From Gammaproteobacteria bacterium (GTDB lineage Bacteria > Pseudomonadota > Gammaproteobacteria > Pseudomonadales > Pseudohongiellaceae): 64,000 nt of DNA. Shown piece by piece: positions 18,087-27,496 of this stretch. The notes under the pieces are model-generated. The model made no database searches. It worked only from the letters and a program-made list of their open reading frames with translations, and had not been told where the DNA came from. How positions within the stretch are numbered: the stretch's first letter is position 1; the number at the start of each line of letters is the position of its first letter. Where the stretch lies: assembly GCA_029244985.1 (NCBI GenBank), contig JAQWQD010000013.1:17110-81109 (forward strand), written 5' to 3'. The position numbers and the translations under genes were made by a program.

Positions 18087-21000
18087 TTATGCAGCTGTAT
18101 CTGCCGCCTGTTCTTCCAAAACGCGTTTGTAATCCTTAGGCATAACTTTTACAAATTGCCCCAATGCTGACTCCCAGTCATCCAATACTGATTTAGCAAC
18201 TGTTGAACCAGTGTAATCAAGATGATTTTTAATTAACGATTTTAACCGCAATATGTCATTAGCTGCGGAGACAGATTCCAATTCAAAAGTTTCCTTATTA
18301 CATTGTTTGGGGAATGCGCCTTCAGGGTCCCATACAAATGCGGTGCCACCACTCATGCCAGCACCAAAGTTACGGCCAGTGTTACCCAAAACGACAACAG
18401 AGCCACCAGTCATATATTCACATCCGTGATCACCAATACCTTCTATCACTGCACTTGCGCCACTGTTTCGCACAGCAAAACGTTCGGCAGCGATGCCACG
18501 GATATAGGCTTCTCCACTAGTGGCTCCATACAAAATAACATTGCCTGCAATGATGTTCTCTTCTGCCTTAAAAGAACTTTGTTTTGGTGGGTAGATTATA
18601 ATTTTTCCGCCGGATAAGCCTTTGCCCACATAATCATTGGCGTCGCCTTCGACAGTGAGGCTTATGCCCTTAGCTAGCCAGGCGCCTAATGATTGGCCAG
18701 CGGATCCAGTGAATTTAATATTGATTGTGTCATCCGGCAGCATTTCTGCCTTCCATTTCTTCGCTACTTCATTAGAGAGCATGGTGCCCACCACACGATT
18801 AGTGTTAATAATTTCATGCTCAATGAAAACTTTTTCGCCGGATTCCAATGCAGGTTGTGCTAATCGAATTAATTCATTATCCAATGCTTTGTCTAAACCA
18901 TGGTCTTGCGCCTTACTGCAAAAAAAACCTGTATCATTAAAAATTACTTGTGCGGGTTCTAGCATCGAACTTAAATCTAAGCCACTAGCTTTCCAGTGCT
19001 CTATCGCATCATTGGTATCCAATAAATCAACACGACCTATCATCTCATTGACTGTCTTTAGCCCTAGTTCCGCCATGATGTTGCGCATTTCTTCGGCCAC
19101 CATGAATAAATAGTTGACTACATGCTCAGGCTTGCCTTTAAACTTCTTGCGCAATTCTGGATCTTGTGTGGCGATGCCTACCGGGCAAGTATTCAAATGA
19201 CACTTACGCATCATTATGCAGCCGAGCGTAATTAAAGGGGCGGTTGCAAAACCATATTCTTCAGCACCTAACAACGTTGCTATGGCAATATCGCGGCCAG
19301 TTTTCAATTGGCCATCAGTTTGCAACACAACTCGTGATCTTAAGTTATTCATTACTAAAGTCTGGTGAGTTTCTGCGATACCAAGCTCCCATGGCAGTCC
19401 TGCGTGTTTTATTGATGTCAACGGTGAGGCGCCGGTGCCGCCATCATGACCAGAAATCACCAAGTGGTCTGTTTTCGCTTTGGTTACACCTGCAGCAATA
19501 GTTCCAACACCAATCTCAGAAACAAGTTTCACGCTTATGCGTGCTTCGCGATTTGCATTCTTTAGATCATGGATAAGTTGGGCAATATCTTCGATGGAGT
19601 AAATATCATGGTGTGGAGGTGGACTAATAAGTCCTACGCCAGGAGTAGAATGGCGAATGCGTGCAATGTTTTTGTCTACCTTTCCACCCGGAAGCTCGCC
19701 GCCTTCACCAGGCTTCGCGCCTTGTGCAATCTTAATCTGTAACTCGTCAGCATTGGTTAGATACCAAGCCGTAACTCCAAATCTACCTGACGCCACTTGT
19801 TTAATCGCAGAGCGCTTAGAATCGCCATTGGGCAACGGATCAAATCGTGCAGGATCTTCACCGCCTTCTCCAGTGTTTGATTTCCCACCGAGCCGGTTCA
19901 TTGCGATCGCCAGAGATTCGTGACTTTCCTCGGAGATTGACCCAAAGCTCATAGCACCTGTTGCAAAGCGTTTTACAATTTCGCTTGCAGGCTCTACGTC
20001 ATCAATAGAGATGGCTTTATTAATATCAGTACGAAAATTCAGCAACCCTCGAAAGGCGCAGTGACGGGTTGCCTCTTCATTAGTATGCTTAGCAAAGGCG
20101 TCATAGGCTTCGACATTGTTGTTACGCGCTGCTATCTGCAAGTTGAAAATACTGTTCGGATTCCACATATGCATGTCGCCGCCGATGCGCCAGTGAAAAT
20201 CGCCGGGGTTATTCAGAACCGGAATGAGCTCACTTTCTTTGGTAGGGAATCCAATACTATGACGACGATTCGACTCTTCAATTAGCACATCGAAGTTAAT
20301 ACCTTGAACACGACTAGCGGTCCCCACAAAACACCTATTGATAATCTCATCTGCCAGACCAACCGCTTCGAAAATTTGCGCACCTTTATATGACTGCAAA
20401 GTAGAGATGCCCATCTTGGCCATAACTTTGAGCATTCCTTTAGATACACCTTTCTTGTAGGCTGCAACTAACATGTCTTCATCAGAGTATTTATCACCTA
20501 ACAACCCTTCTTTGTTTGCTTGCCATAGGGCTTCAAAGGCTAGATAAGGATTGATTGCATCTGCACCATAACCAGTTAGCAAACAATGATGGTGAACTTC
20601 TCTTGCCTCGCCGGTTTCTAAAATAATACCAATCTGTGCGCGCTGTTCCTGCTGAACTAAGTGGTGATGAACGGCACCACAAGCAATAAGCGCACTGAGC
20701 GGAATATGGGCTTTAGAAGTAAGGCGATCGGTAAGAACTATAAATGAATAGCCGGCAGCGATCGCTTGAGTCGCTTCAATGCAGATTCGATCGATGGCAT
20801 TGGCATATCCATTGTCTTCCGTTGCAGTATAAGTGATGTCAATTTCTTGGGAACGCATTCCCTGGTAATCCATATATTTTATGTCAGCTAATTGTTGGTT
20901 AGATAAAATCGGATGTTCTAGGTTTAATCGATGTGCTTGGCCAGGCGTTGATTCTAATAGATTTCCTTCTGGGCCAATAAAACAACGTAGGCTCATTACT

Positions 21001-22646
21001 ACTTCTTCGCGAATCGAATCGATCGGAGGATTGGTTACTTGCGCAAAGAGTTGTTTGAAATAGTCGTAGATCATGCGTGGCTTGTCAGACAAACAAGCTA
21101 GCGCAGAATCATTTCCCATGGAGCCCAGCGGATCTCTCGCTTCTGTAACTAGAGGAATTAGCATGAACTGCATAGTTTCAGTGGTGTAGCCGAACGCTTG
21201 CATTCGACGCAAGGTGTTGCTTGAATCTAATGAATGAGCAATATTGCTAGAGCTTATATTATTTAAGGAAACTTTTTGATCACTTATCCATTCGCCATAG
21301 GGTCGTTTGTTACAAATAATTTGTTTCAGTTCTTCATCAGGAACTAAGCGACCCTGATCGAAATCCAGTAGAAACATTCTGCCCGGTTGTAGACGACCTT
21401 TTTCTTTCACATTAGCGGGGTCGACCCCGATGACCCCTACTTCAGAAGCCATGATGCATTTGTCATCATGAGTAATGTAATAACGACTTGGTCTAAGCCC
21501 ATTGCGATCAAGCACGGCTCCAATATATTGACCATCAGAAAAGACAATCGAGGCTGGTCCATCCCAGGGTTCCATTAGTGCAGAGTGGTATTCATAAAAA
21601 TCTTTCTTTCCCTGCGCCATATTGACGTCGGATTGCCAAGCTTCAGGAATCATCATCATGGTTGCTTCCGCGAGAGATCGACCAGAGAGTAGTAAGAATT
21701 CCAAAACTGCATCGAAGCTACCTGAGTCGGAGAGGTCGCCATCAATCACCGGGAAAATATCGCCGAGTTTATCGCCAAAGACATCAGTTGCAACTTTTCC
21801 CTGGCGTGCGACCATGGCGTTAACGTTGCCTCGCAAAGTATTAATTTCACCGTTATGACTCATAAAGCGATTTGGTTGCGCTCGATCCCAGGATGGGAAA
21901 GTGTTAGTGCTAAAACGTGAATGCACCATAGCTAAGTGAGTCGCAAAATCTTTGTTGGTTAGGTCATTATAAAAAGGAAACAACTGCCCTGGTGTAAGCA
22001 TGCCTTTATAAACAATTACTTTAGTTGAAAGGCTGCAGGCATAAACTTGTTTTCTCTCCGTCAATGATTCGTCATTGCGTAGAATGTGGGTAAATCGTTT
22101 TCGGATGATATAGATGACTCGTTCAAATTCATCATGAGCGAGGCCATTTGCCGCTGCGATGAATAGCTGAGTGATAAATGGTTGAGCCATACGCGCAGCC
22201 GGGCCGACATCGGCTGCGTCGGCGTTCGTTGGGACTTCGCGCCAACCCAGCAAGTGCTGTCCCTCTTCCTTAATGATCTTGCTTATGGTTTCCTGGCATC
22301 GATCTCTTTCTCCCTCTATCTGGGGTAGAAAAATATTGCCTACAGCATATTGACCAGGGTTAATTTCAGCATTGAAGGCTTCTTTCGCGGTCTTCTGAAA
22401 AAAGTCGTGGGGTAAGGCCATGAGAATGCCAGCGCCGTCACCGGTATTTGCTTCAAAACCGCAACCACCGCGGTGATCCATTCTAGAATTCAAGTGGTAC
22501 GCATCCAGCATGATTTGGTGGCTGGGTTGACCCTTAATATTAGCGACAAAGCCTACACCACAGGAATCTTTTTCCATGGAAGGGTCGTAGAGTCCGGTCT
22601 TTTCGGGAAAACCAAACTTCAACGGCAATTTTTTCATGTCGTTCAT
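18087..22646 (-). CDS. gltB: Glutamate synthase large subunit
   Basis: GltB turns glutamine and 2-oxoglutarate into two glutamates. Domain order: N-terminal amidotransferase with the nucleophile Cys at residue 29 (SCGVGFVANI), exposed after cleavage of a ~28-residue propeptide; a central domain; the FMN-binding (alpha/beta)8 domain (GAKPGEGGELPGGKV near 980); the 3Fe-4S ligands CIMMRKCHLNTCPVGIATQ; and the C-terminal glycine-rich beta-helix (GLSGGKIIIYPP). Length 1519 is normal. The ATG overlaps the stop of a 24-codon upstream frame (TAATG) and has only a weak ribosome binding site of its own, so translational coupling is likely. Confidence 0.96.
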   Translation of the reverse strand: MNDMKKLPLKFGFPEKTGLYDPSMEKDSCGVGFVANIKGQPSHQIMLDAYHLNSRMDHRGGCGFEANTGDGAGILMALPHDFFQKTAKEAFNAEINPGQYAVGNIFLPQIEGERDRCQETISKIIKEEGQHLLGWREVPTNADAADVGPAARMAQPFITQLFIAAANGLAHDEFERVIYIIRKRFTHILRNDESLTERKQVYACSLSTKVIVYKGMLTPGQLFPFYNDLTNKDFATHLAMVHSRFSTNTFPSWDRAQPNRFMSHNGEINTLRGNVNAMVARQGKVATDVFGDKLGDIFPVIDGDLSDSGSFDAVLEFLLLSGRSLAEATMMMIPEAWQSDVNMAQGKKDFYEYHSALMEPWDGPASIVFSDGQYIGAVLDRNGLRPSRYYITHDDKCIMASEVGVIGVDPANVKEKGRLQPGRMFLLDFDQGRLVPDEELKQIICNKRPYGEWISDQKVSLNNISSSNIAHSLDSSNTLRRMQAFGYTTETMQFMLIPLVTEARDPLGSMGNDSALACLSDKPRMIYDYFKQLFAQVTNPPIDSIREEVVMSLRCFIGPEGNLLESTPGQAHRLNLEHPILSNQQLADIKYMDYQGMRSQEIDITYTATEDNGYANAIDRICIEATQAIAAGYSFIVLTDRLTSKAHIPLSALIACGAVHHHLVQQEQRAQIGIILETGEAREVHHHCLLTGYGADAINPYLAFEALWQANKEGLLGDKYSDEDMLVAAYKKGVSKGMLKVMAKMGISTLQSYKGAQIFEAVGLADEIINRCFVGTASRVQGINFDVLIEESNRRHSIGFPTKESELIPVLNNPGDFHWRIGGDMHMWNPNSIFNLQIAARNNNVEAYDAFAKHTNEEATRHCAFRGLLNFRTDINKAISIDDVEPASEIVKRFATGAMSFGSISEESHESLAIAMNRLGGKSNTGEGGEDPARFDPLPNGDSKRSAIKQVASGRFGVTAWYLTNADELQIKIAQGAKPGEGGELPGGKVDKNIARIRHSTPGVGLISPPPHHDIYSIEDIAQLIHDLKNANREARISVKLVSEIGVGTIAAGVTKAKTDHLVISGHDGGTGASPLTSIKHAGLPWELGIAETHQTLVMNNLRSRVVLQTDGQLKTGRDIAIATLLGAEEYGFATAPLITLGCIMMRKCHLNTCPVGIATQDPELRKKFKGKPEHVVNYLFMVAEEMRNIMAELGLKTVNEMIGRVDLLDTNDAIEHWKASGLDLSSMLEPAQVIFNDTGFFCSKAQDHGLDKALDNELIRLAQPALESGEKVFIEHEIINTNRVVGTMLSNEVAKKWKAEMLPDDTINIKFTGSAGQSLGAWLAKGISLTVEGDANDYVGKGLSGGKIIIYPPKQSSFKAEENIIAGNVILYGATSGEAYIRGIAAERFAVRNSGASAVIEGIGDHGCEYMTGGSVVVLGNTGRNFGAGMSGGTAFVWDPEGAFPKQCNKETFELESVSAANDILRLKSLIKNHLDYTGSTVAKSVLDDWESALGQFVKVMPKDYKRVLEEQAADTAA

Positions 22647-22720
22647 TATGATAAGAGTCTCACACTTGTTTCGTGATTCAGTTCTTCCTGTTTAGCCATG
22701 CTGCAAACTCGAATTTTCAT
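22646..22720 (-). CDS. Candidate 24-codon leader ORF translationally coupled to gltB
   Basis: An ATG at 22718-22720 is preceded, nine bases upstream, by GGGGAGGG, one of the best Shine-Dalgarno matches in the window. The frame encodes 24 residues (MKIRVCSMAKQEEL...) and its TAA overlaps the gltB ATG as TAATG. gltB itself has little ribosome binding site, so ribosomes terminating here probably reinitiate on gltB. The same frame is open further upstream to a TTG at 22849, giving 67 codons, but that start has no comparable signal. Whether the peptide itself matters is unknown. Confidence 0.5.
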   Translation of the reverse strand: MKIRVCSMAKQEELNHETSVRLLS

Positions 22721-22825
22721 CCGGTATTTCCCTCCCCGGTAATGGCATTGCCCCTCGGGTTGGTAGGCGTAACGCTGCTGAATCTTACCTGATAGGACTT
22801 GGCGAATAACTTGTTTCTCACTCCG

Positions 22826-22873
22826 AATTTTGTGCTTAGTTGAGCTCAAATTTTGTGCTTAGTTGAGCTCAAA
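22826..22873. repeat. 23-bp tandem direct repeat upstream of gltB
   Basis: The unit AATTTTGTGCTTAGTTGAGCTCA occurs twice in perfect tandem plus two extra bases (period 23). Each unit contains the palindrome TTGAGCTCAA or most of it. It lies about 180 bases upstream of the gltB start, where it could be a doubled operator or a recent slippage duplication. Confidence 0.8.
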
Positions 22874-23147
22874 ATGGGGAGCCCGACAAAATAACATTAC
22901 GACAGGATATGTCAAGGTTTACGCGGCTTTCCGCACAACTCTTGACTAACTAAGTAGCTGATTTTTGGTCGCTTATAGATTAATTGGGACTAAAGAAATT
23001 GAAAACAAACTGTCATTTTTAAATTTCATTAGATGAGAATTTTAAGATGCAGCGGGCGACCATTTTGTTCATTAAATATTATAAATTCAGCAATTTTCTA
23101 ATCAGAATCTGGAAAGATTTTTACTATTGAATTTGTCCGTAAAAATT

Positions 23148-23198
23148 GCGCAATCGTAAGTGGATTTAGCGGTCTTTTTTGTGTTCCCGCGATTGCGC
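23148..23198. repeat. Inverted repeat GCGCAATCG...CGATTGCGC
   Basis: This is a perfect 9-bp inverted repeat with a 33-base spacer, 230 bases upstream of the 2Fe-2S subunit start. The GC-rich arms stand out from the AT-rich surroundings. It could be the closing stem of a structured 5' leader or a spaced operator. It does not match a riboswitch consensus that I can confirm by eye. Confidence 0.45.
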
Positions 23199-23309
23199 TG
23201 AAACGGCCCAAACATGAGCCATCCGCGCAAGTTGCTTGCTTGATTAAAAAGGATAGGTGATTTAATCTACACACAGACAGACTCGCCTTAACAGACAAAA
23301 AGGCTAATT

Positions 23310-23328
23310 GCAAACGATTCTCATTTTG
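23310..23328. promoter_or_regulatory. Fur-box-like site upstream of Moco-hydroxylase operon
   Basis: GCAAACGATTCTCATTTTG matches 12 of 19 positions of the Fur consensus GATAATGATAATCATTATC, including the central GATNNTCATT core. It lies 100 bases before the GTG of an operon encoding iron-sulfur and heme proteins, where iron control would be sensible. The match is moderate and untested. Confidence 0.4.
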
Positions 23329-23427
23329 ATTTGTAGCGAGTAATATTAATAAAAAAGAATTAACAGTCTTTCGAATACTTTTTACAAAAACCGATTTAAA
23401 AAGCCTATTAAAGGAGGCGACGAACCC

Positions 23428-24015
23428 GTGAATCAAAAACTAACCCGTAGACGCTTCATCAAAGGGGTAATTGCCTCTGGTGCGGCTGCCACGAGTACTG
23501 CAGCTTGGTACTCGGCAACTGGCCAAGAACGCCCTTCAGGATTTGTTGAACGTCTGGTCCGAATCAATGTAAATGGTCAAGTTCGCAGCGTTGACGTTGA
23601 GCCACAGGAAACTTTGGCATCAACGTTACGTTATAAGCTTGGCTTAACAGGAACTAAACTCGGATGTAACCGCGGTGAGTGCGGTGCCTGCACAGTGTTA
23701 GTTGATGACGTAACAACTTACGCTTGTTCAGTGCTCACTCACTCTATGAAGAATGGGCGCATTGAAACCGTGGAAGGTCTTGAAAGTGCTAACGGCGATT
23801 TGCATCCAGTGCAGCAGGCTTTTGTGGAAGAACTTTCCCCACAGTGCGGTTACTGCACACCAGGACAAGTAATGTCAGCAGTAGGTTTGTTGCGCGCTAA
23901 TCCTAATCCAAGCCGAGAAGAAGCACGACACGCCATGTCTGGCAATATATGTCGCTGTGGATCTTATGACTCTTACCTCGACGGCGTTATGCGCGCTACC
24001 GAATTAATAGGATAA
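23428..24015 (+). CDS. Tat-exported 2Fe-2S subunit of a xanthine-oxidase-family molybdenum hydroxylase
   Basis: This is a 195-residue electron-transfer subunit. A twin-arginine signal (TRRRFIKGVIASGAAAT) directs the folded complex to the periplasm. The plant-type 2Fe-2S cluster ligands are in GCNRGECGACTVLVDD...YAC (residues ~80-100), and the second, helical 2Fe-2S site is CGYCTPG...CRCGSY. The start is GTG with a perfect AAAGGAGG ribosome binding site. It is the first gene of an operon with the Moco and FAD subunits (5-base gap to the next). The closest described architecture is periplasmic aldehyde oxidoreductase PaoABC; isoquinoline oxidoreductase is an alternative. Confidence 0.92.
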   Translation: MNQKLTRRRFIKGVIASGAAATSTAAWYSATGQERPSGFVERLVRINVNGQVRSVDVEPQETLASTLRYKLGLTGTKLGCNRGECGACTVLVDDVTTYACSVLTHSMKNGRIETVEGLESANGDLHPVQQAFVEELSPQCGYCTPGQVMSAVGLLRANPNPSREEARHAMSGNICRCGSYDSYLDGVMRATELIG

Positions 24016-24020
24016 TTATC

Positions 24021-26444
24021 ATGGCATATATGCATATTGGCAAAGATTTTACTCCACCAGATGTGCCGGGTAAGGTCACTGGTAGGATTAAGTATGCAGA
24101 AGATTACACTCGCGAGGGTATGGTCTATGCACGCTTACTAACAAGTCCAATTCCTCATGCACGGGTATTGGACATAGATGCGTCAGCGGCGCTGGCGATG
24201 GATGGTGTAATTGGCATACTCACAGCGGATGATGTTTATCCAGATGGAGAGCCGCAAAGCACTGGCTTGAAAATTCTCACTAACGAACCCACTTTGGTCG
24301 GTGAGCCAATTCTTGCACTAGCGGCAGTGGACGAGAAAACTGCAGAGTCGGCCATCGCGCAGATTTCTGTTACTTTCGAAAGACTCCCTTTCGTTCTTGA
24401 CCCCTTAGACAGCTTACAGCCAGGTGGTGCCGACGCTTATAATGGCGGCAACACGTTCGTTTTCCGTCAGGGATTTGTTGAAGAGAAGTGGACTGCTGAC
24501 CAAGTAGCGAGTTTTCGTGCTGGTAACGAACCAACAGCGGAACCGCAGCAGACTGTTGAATATGGTGATCTTGATGCGGCTTTTGGTGAATCATCTTATG
24601 TTTATGAAGGAACCTTCACCAACGCAGGTTATCCGCACCATTCGATGGAACCACGCAGTGCATTAGCTTACTGGGAAGACGGCAAGCTATACCTGCACGG
24701 TGGGTCGCAAAGCCTAACTGCTTTTGCTGATGGTATTGCCGGTATTATAGGTGTACCAAAAGAAGACTTAGTCTTCGTTAACGCAGCAACCGGTGGTGGT
24801 TTTGGTCAACGCGCCCGAGCAGGGTCGATCCCTGTTTATGCTGTTCCAGCGAAACTTTCCCAAAAAATTAATCGTCCAGTGATGATGCGTGCAACCCGCG
24901 AAGAAGAATTTACCTTTGGCGGTGCACGTCAGGGTCTTACTGGTTGGATTAAAGTTGGATTCAAGCCTGATGGCGTTATGGCAGCTTGCGATCTTTGGAT
25001 CGTGTCTGACAATGGCGGCAAAGGCGGGGGTGCAGACGCTTACTCAGCAGCAGATTGTATAAGTGTACTTTATCAAGCTGATGCAGTTCGTTTCCGTGGC
25101 ACCGCTATTGGAACAAATACTGCACATCGTGGAGCCCAGCGTGGACCTGGTCAGAATCAGATCGCACCAATCATCTCTCCAATCTTGGATGTTGCGGCAG
25201 ACGAACTTGGTGTTAGCCGGCTCGATATTCGCAAAATTAATGCGGCAATGACTGGTGATGTTGGCGGCCCACAGCGCACGCCATTTACTTCTGCCTATAT
25301 GCCAGAGGCACTGGAGCAAGCTGCAGCTGAATTTGATTGGGAAGGTCGCCAATCGCGGCGTCGCCAGACGAACGGCAGCAAAGTAATAGGACTCGGTATA
25401 GGTCAGGGCTATCACAATGCCGGTCGTTCAGGCATGGACGGAATTGTCATGATGGGTGCTGATGGACGACTTAAAATCCATAACGGAGTCGGAAATCTGG
25501 GTACTTATTCCTACGCATCAACTTCCCGAGCAGCTGCAGAAGTTCTGCAAATGCCTTGGGAGAGTTGCGATATCATCACTGGACGTACAGATTTGCACTT
25601 ACCTATTACCTCGCCACAGGATGGCAGCAACTCAATCTTCACGAACACCCGAACCTGCTATGGGGCAGCTCAGGATATGTTAACGAAGATGAAAGAGATT
25701 GCTGCGACAGACTTAGGTGGCGATCCTACTGACTACGACGTCTCTAATGAGCGCGTACATCAGATTGCTGATGAGTCAGTTGGCTACAGCTACGCAGAAG
25801 TTGCGCAGCGAGCAATTGAACTAGGCGGTAAATATACTGGGAGCGCAGAGCTCCCTGAAGAACTAGCTGAGTGGACACAGATAGCAGTTTCCCGTTTGGA
25901 AGGCACTGGTTTTATGGGGATCTTCCACGACCCCCGCCACGAAGGTAACCCTCCAGGGTTCACCGTTACGGCTTGTGAAATCGAACTGGATAAGGAAACC
26001 GGTAAGATAGATATCCTTGAGATGATCAGTATCGGTGAAGCCGGAACTATCATGCATCCTAAAGGCATGGATAACCAACTGGTCGGTGGTGCTGTTTGGG
26101 GTATTGGTTTGTCGGCGTACGAGCGTCATTTATACGATCCTCAAAATGGATTACCAGCAAGCACTGGTTACTGGCAGAGCAAGGTGCCAACCTATCTCGA
26201 TACACCGGTAAAAATAGAAACTGGCTGGGTGGATTTACCTGATCCTGAGAACCCAGTTGGTGCACGTGGTATTGGTGAGCCTTCTATGGGCTCAGTTTCC
26301 GCCGCTCTTACCGCAGCAATCACCGATGCACTAGATGGACACATCTTTGGTGCTTCGCCAATTACTGCAGACATGATCATTAACCACGTAGCAGGAACAT
26401 CCGAAGAAGCGGTACCTCTTGCTCAGAACAATTTCCGAGGTTGA
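24021..26444 (+). CDS. Molybdopterin-binding catalytic subunit, xanthine-oxidase family
   Basis: The 807-residue large subunit hydroxylates an aldehyde or N-heterocycle at a Mo=S centre. It begins with the a/b hammerhead domain (VPGKVTGRIKYAEDYT), then the Moco-binding region with TGGGFGQRARAG at residues ~258-264, RGAQRGPGQNQIAP near 373, and the catalytic glutamate at about residue 753 in ARGIGEPSMGSVSAAL. It has no signal of its own, so it probably rides out with the Tat-tagged 2Fe-2S subunit. The gene order 2Fe-2S, Moco, FAD differs from PaoABC (2Fe-2S, FAD, Moco). Substrate cannot be deduced. Confidence 0.93.
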   Translation: MAYMHIGKDFTPPDVPGKVTGRIKYAEDYTREGMVYARLLTSPIPHARVLDIDASAALAMDGVIGILTADDVYPDGEPQSTGLKILTNEPTLVGEPILALAAVDEKTAESAIAQISVTFERLPFVLDPLDSLQPGGADAYNGGNTFVFRQGFVEEKWTADQVASFRAGNEPTAEPQQTVEYGDLDAAFGESSYVYEGTFTNAGYPHHSMEPRSALAYWEDGKLYLHGGSQSLTAFADGIAGIIGVPKEDLVFVNAATGGGFGQRARAGSIPVYAVPAKLSQKINRPVMMRATREEEFTFGGARQGLTGWIKVGFKPDGVMAACDLWIVSDNGGKGGGADAYSAADCISVLYQADAVRFRGTAIGTNTAHRGAQRGPGQNQIAPIISPILDVAADELGVSRLDIRKINAAMTGDVGGPQRTPFTSAYMPEALEQAAAEFDWEGRQSRRRQTNGSKVIGLGIGQGYHNAGRSGMDGIVMMGADGRLKIHNGVGNLGTYSYASTSRAAAEVLQMPWESCDIITGRTDLHLPITSPQDGSNSIFTNTRTCYGAAQDMLTKMKEIAATDLGGDPTDYDVSNERVHQIADESVGYSYAEVAQRAIELGGKYTGSAELPEELAEWTQIAVSRLEGTGFMGIFHDPRHEGNPPGFTVTACEIELDKETGKIDILEMISIGEAGTIMHPKGMDNQLVGGAVWGIGLSAYERHLYDPQNGLPASTGYWQSKVPTYLDTPVKIETGWVDLPDPENPVGARGIGEPSMGSVSAALTAAITDALDGHIFGASPITADMIINHVAGTSEEAVPLAQNNFRG

Positions 26445-26445
26445 T

Positions 26446-27441
26446 ATGGTAGCCACATCACATGACGTAATGCCTGATATTGAGCTTTATCAGCCAGCTG
26501 ATGAAGCCACAGCGCTGGACCTTGCGTCCAGGCTAGGTAACGAAGGTTGGCTACTAGGTGGTGGTCAGGACACTTATGGCTGGTTGAAAGACCGGAATAA
26601 GACACCTGCAGCCATGATCGAGCTGACACAAATTGATGCTTGGAAAGGCATCAAGGAAATCAGCGATGGAATTGAAATCGGTGCAGTCACAACCTTGACT
26701 GAAATCGCTAACAATCCCCTCGTCCAGTCCCGCTATGGTGTTTTAGCAAAAGCAGCGAGCGTGGTAGCAAGCCCTCAAATTCGTAACGTAGGTACGCTCG
26801 GCGGCAACCTTAATCAGGACGCTCGTTGTTGGTACTACCGTCGCGGACTAGATTGTTATCGAGCCGGCGGAAATATTTGCTATGCCGATTCACCTGAAGG
26901 TCTTAATCGTGAGCATGCTTTATTTGGAGCAAGTCGCTGCGTTGCAGTTAGCCCTTCCGATACAGCGCCAGCCCTGGTCGCACTTGATGCAACAATGGTT
27001 GTTTCAAGTTCCAGTGGCGAACGATTGATTCCAGCACAAGATTTTTTTGTTGGACCTGATCGTGATATTTTAAACATGACTGTGCTTAACGACGATGAAA
27101 TACTGACAGCGGTTAGAATTCCCAGCACTTGGGCGAATGCAGAGTTCTACTGGGAAAAAGTTGCCGATAGAAACGTTTGGGATTTTGCTCTTGTTAATAT
27201 CGCTGCAGTTTTCAAAGTGTCCGGTGGAACAATTGAAGATTCGCGTTTTGCTTGTGGAGCCGTTGAGTGCACGCCGCGTCGGTTGGAAACAGTTGAAAGC
27301 GAAGTTCGCGGGCAACAGCGTTCTGAAGAGCTTGCGGTTCGCGCCGGTGAAATAGCAACAGATGGCGCACGTGCACTGAACTACAACAACTTCAAAATAC
27401 CATTAATGCAAAACCTAGTTAAAAGAGCGATCCGAGGGTAA
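26446..27441 (+). CDS. FAD-binding subunit with extra 4Fe-4S-type cysteines
   Basis: This is a 331-residue CoxM/PaoB-like subunit. The FAD site includes WLLGGGQDTYG and NVGTLGGNLNQD. Four cysteines in RCWYYRRGLDC, GGNIC and GASRC occupy the place of the additional [4Fe-4S] cluster known in PaoB- and HcrB-type subunits. The ATG at 26446 immediately follows the stop of the Moco subunit gene (TGATATG), implying coupled translation. A start at 26419 inside that gene is possible but unlikely. It relays electrons between the 2Fe-2S clusters and the final acceptor. Confidence 0.9.
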   Translation: MVATSHDVMPDIELYQPADEATALDLASRLGNEGWLLGGGQDTYGWLKDRNKTPAAMIELTQIDAWKGIKEISDGIEIGAVTTLTEIANNPLVQSRYGVLAKAASVVASPQIRNVGTLGGNLNQDARCWYYRRGLDCYRAGGNICYADSPEGLNREHALFGASRCVAVSPSDTAPALVALDATMVVSSSSGERLIPAQDFFVGPDRDILNMTVLNDDEILTAVRIPSTWANAEFYWEKVADRNVWDFALVNIAAVFKVSGGTIEDSRFACGAVECTPRRLETVESEVRGQQRSEELAVRAGEIATDGARALNYNNFKIPLMQNLVKRAIRG

Positions 27442-27496
27442 ACCTCGGTTCGTCTCCGCTAGCTGAAAAAACTAATTAGAATAAGAGGGTAGTACA

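Larger units (their letters stand above)
22874..23427. other. Divergent intergenic region between gltB and the Moco-hydroxylase operon
   Basis: This 554-base AT-rich region must hold the divergent promoters. Within it are a 9-bp inverted repeat (23148-23198) and a Fur-like site (23310-23328). A 113-codon frame on the minus strand (23098-23436) shows no family resemblance and runs over these elements, so I do not call it a gene. Confidence 0.5.

Noticed and set aside
18303..19113. Plus-strand frames of 104 and 158 codons antisense to gltB
   Set aside because: Low-complexity Ser/Thr/His composition typical of the reverse of a conserved coding strand; gltB motifs are intact on the other strand.
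23098..23436. 112-residue frame on the minus strand upstream of the molybdenum-hydroxylase operon
   Set aside because: No family resemblance, antisense to the Fur-like site and inverted repeat, and overlapping the 2Fe-2S gene start; most likely a chance frame.
24370..26380. Several minus-strand frames of 60-120 codons inside the Moco subunit gene
   Set aside because: They lie opposite a fully intact, motif-rich coding strand and have no start signals or family features.
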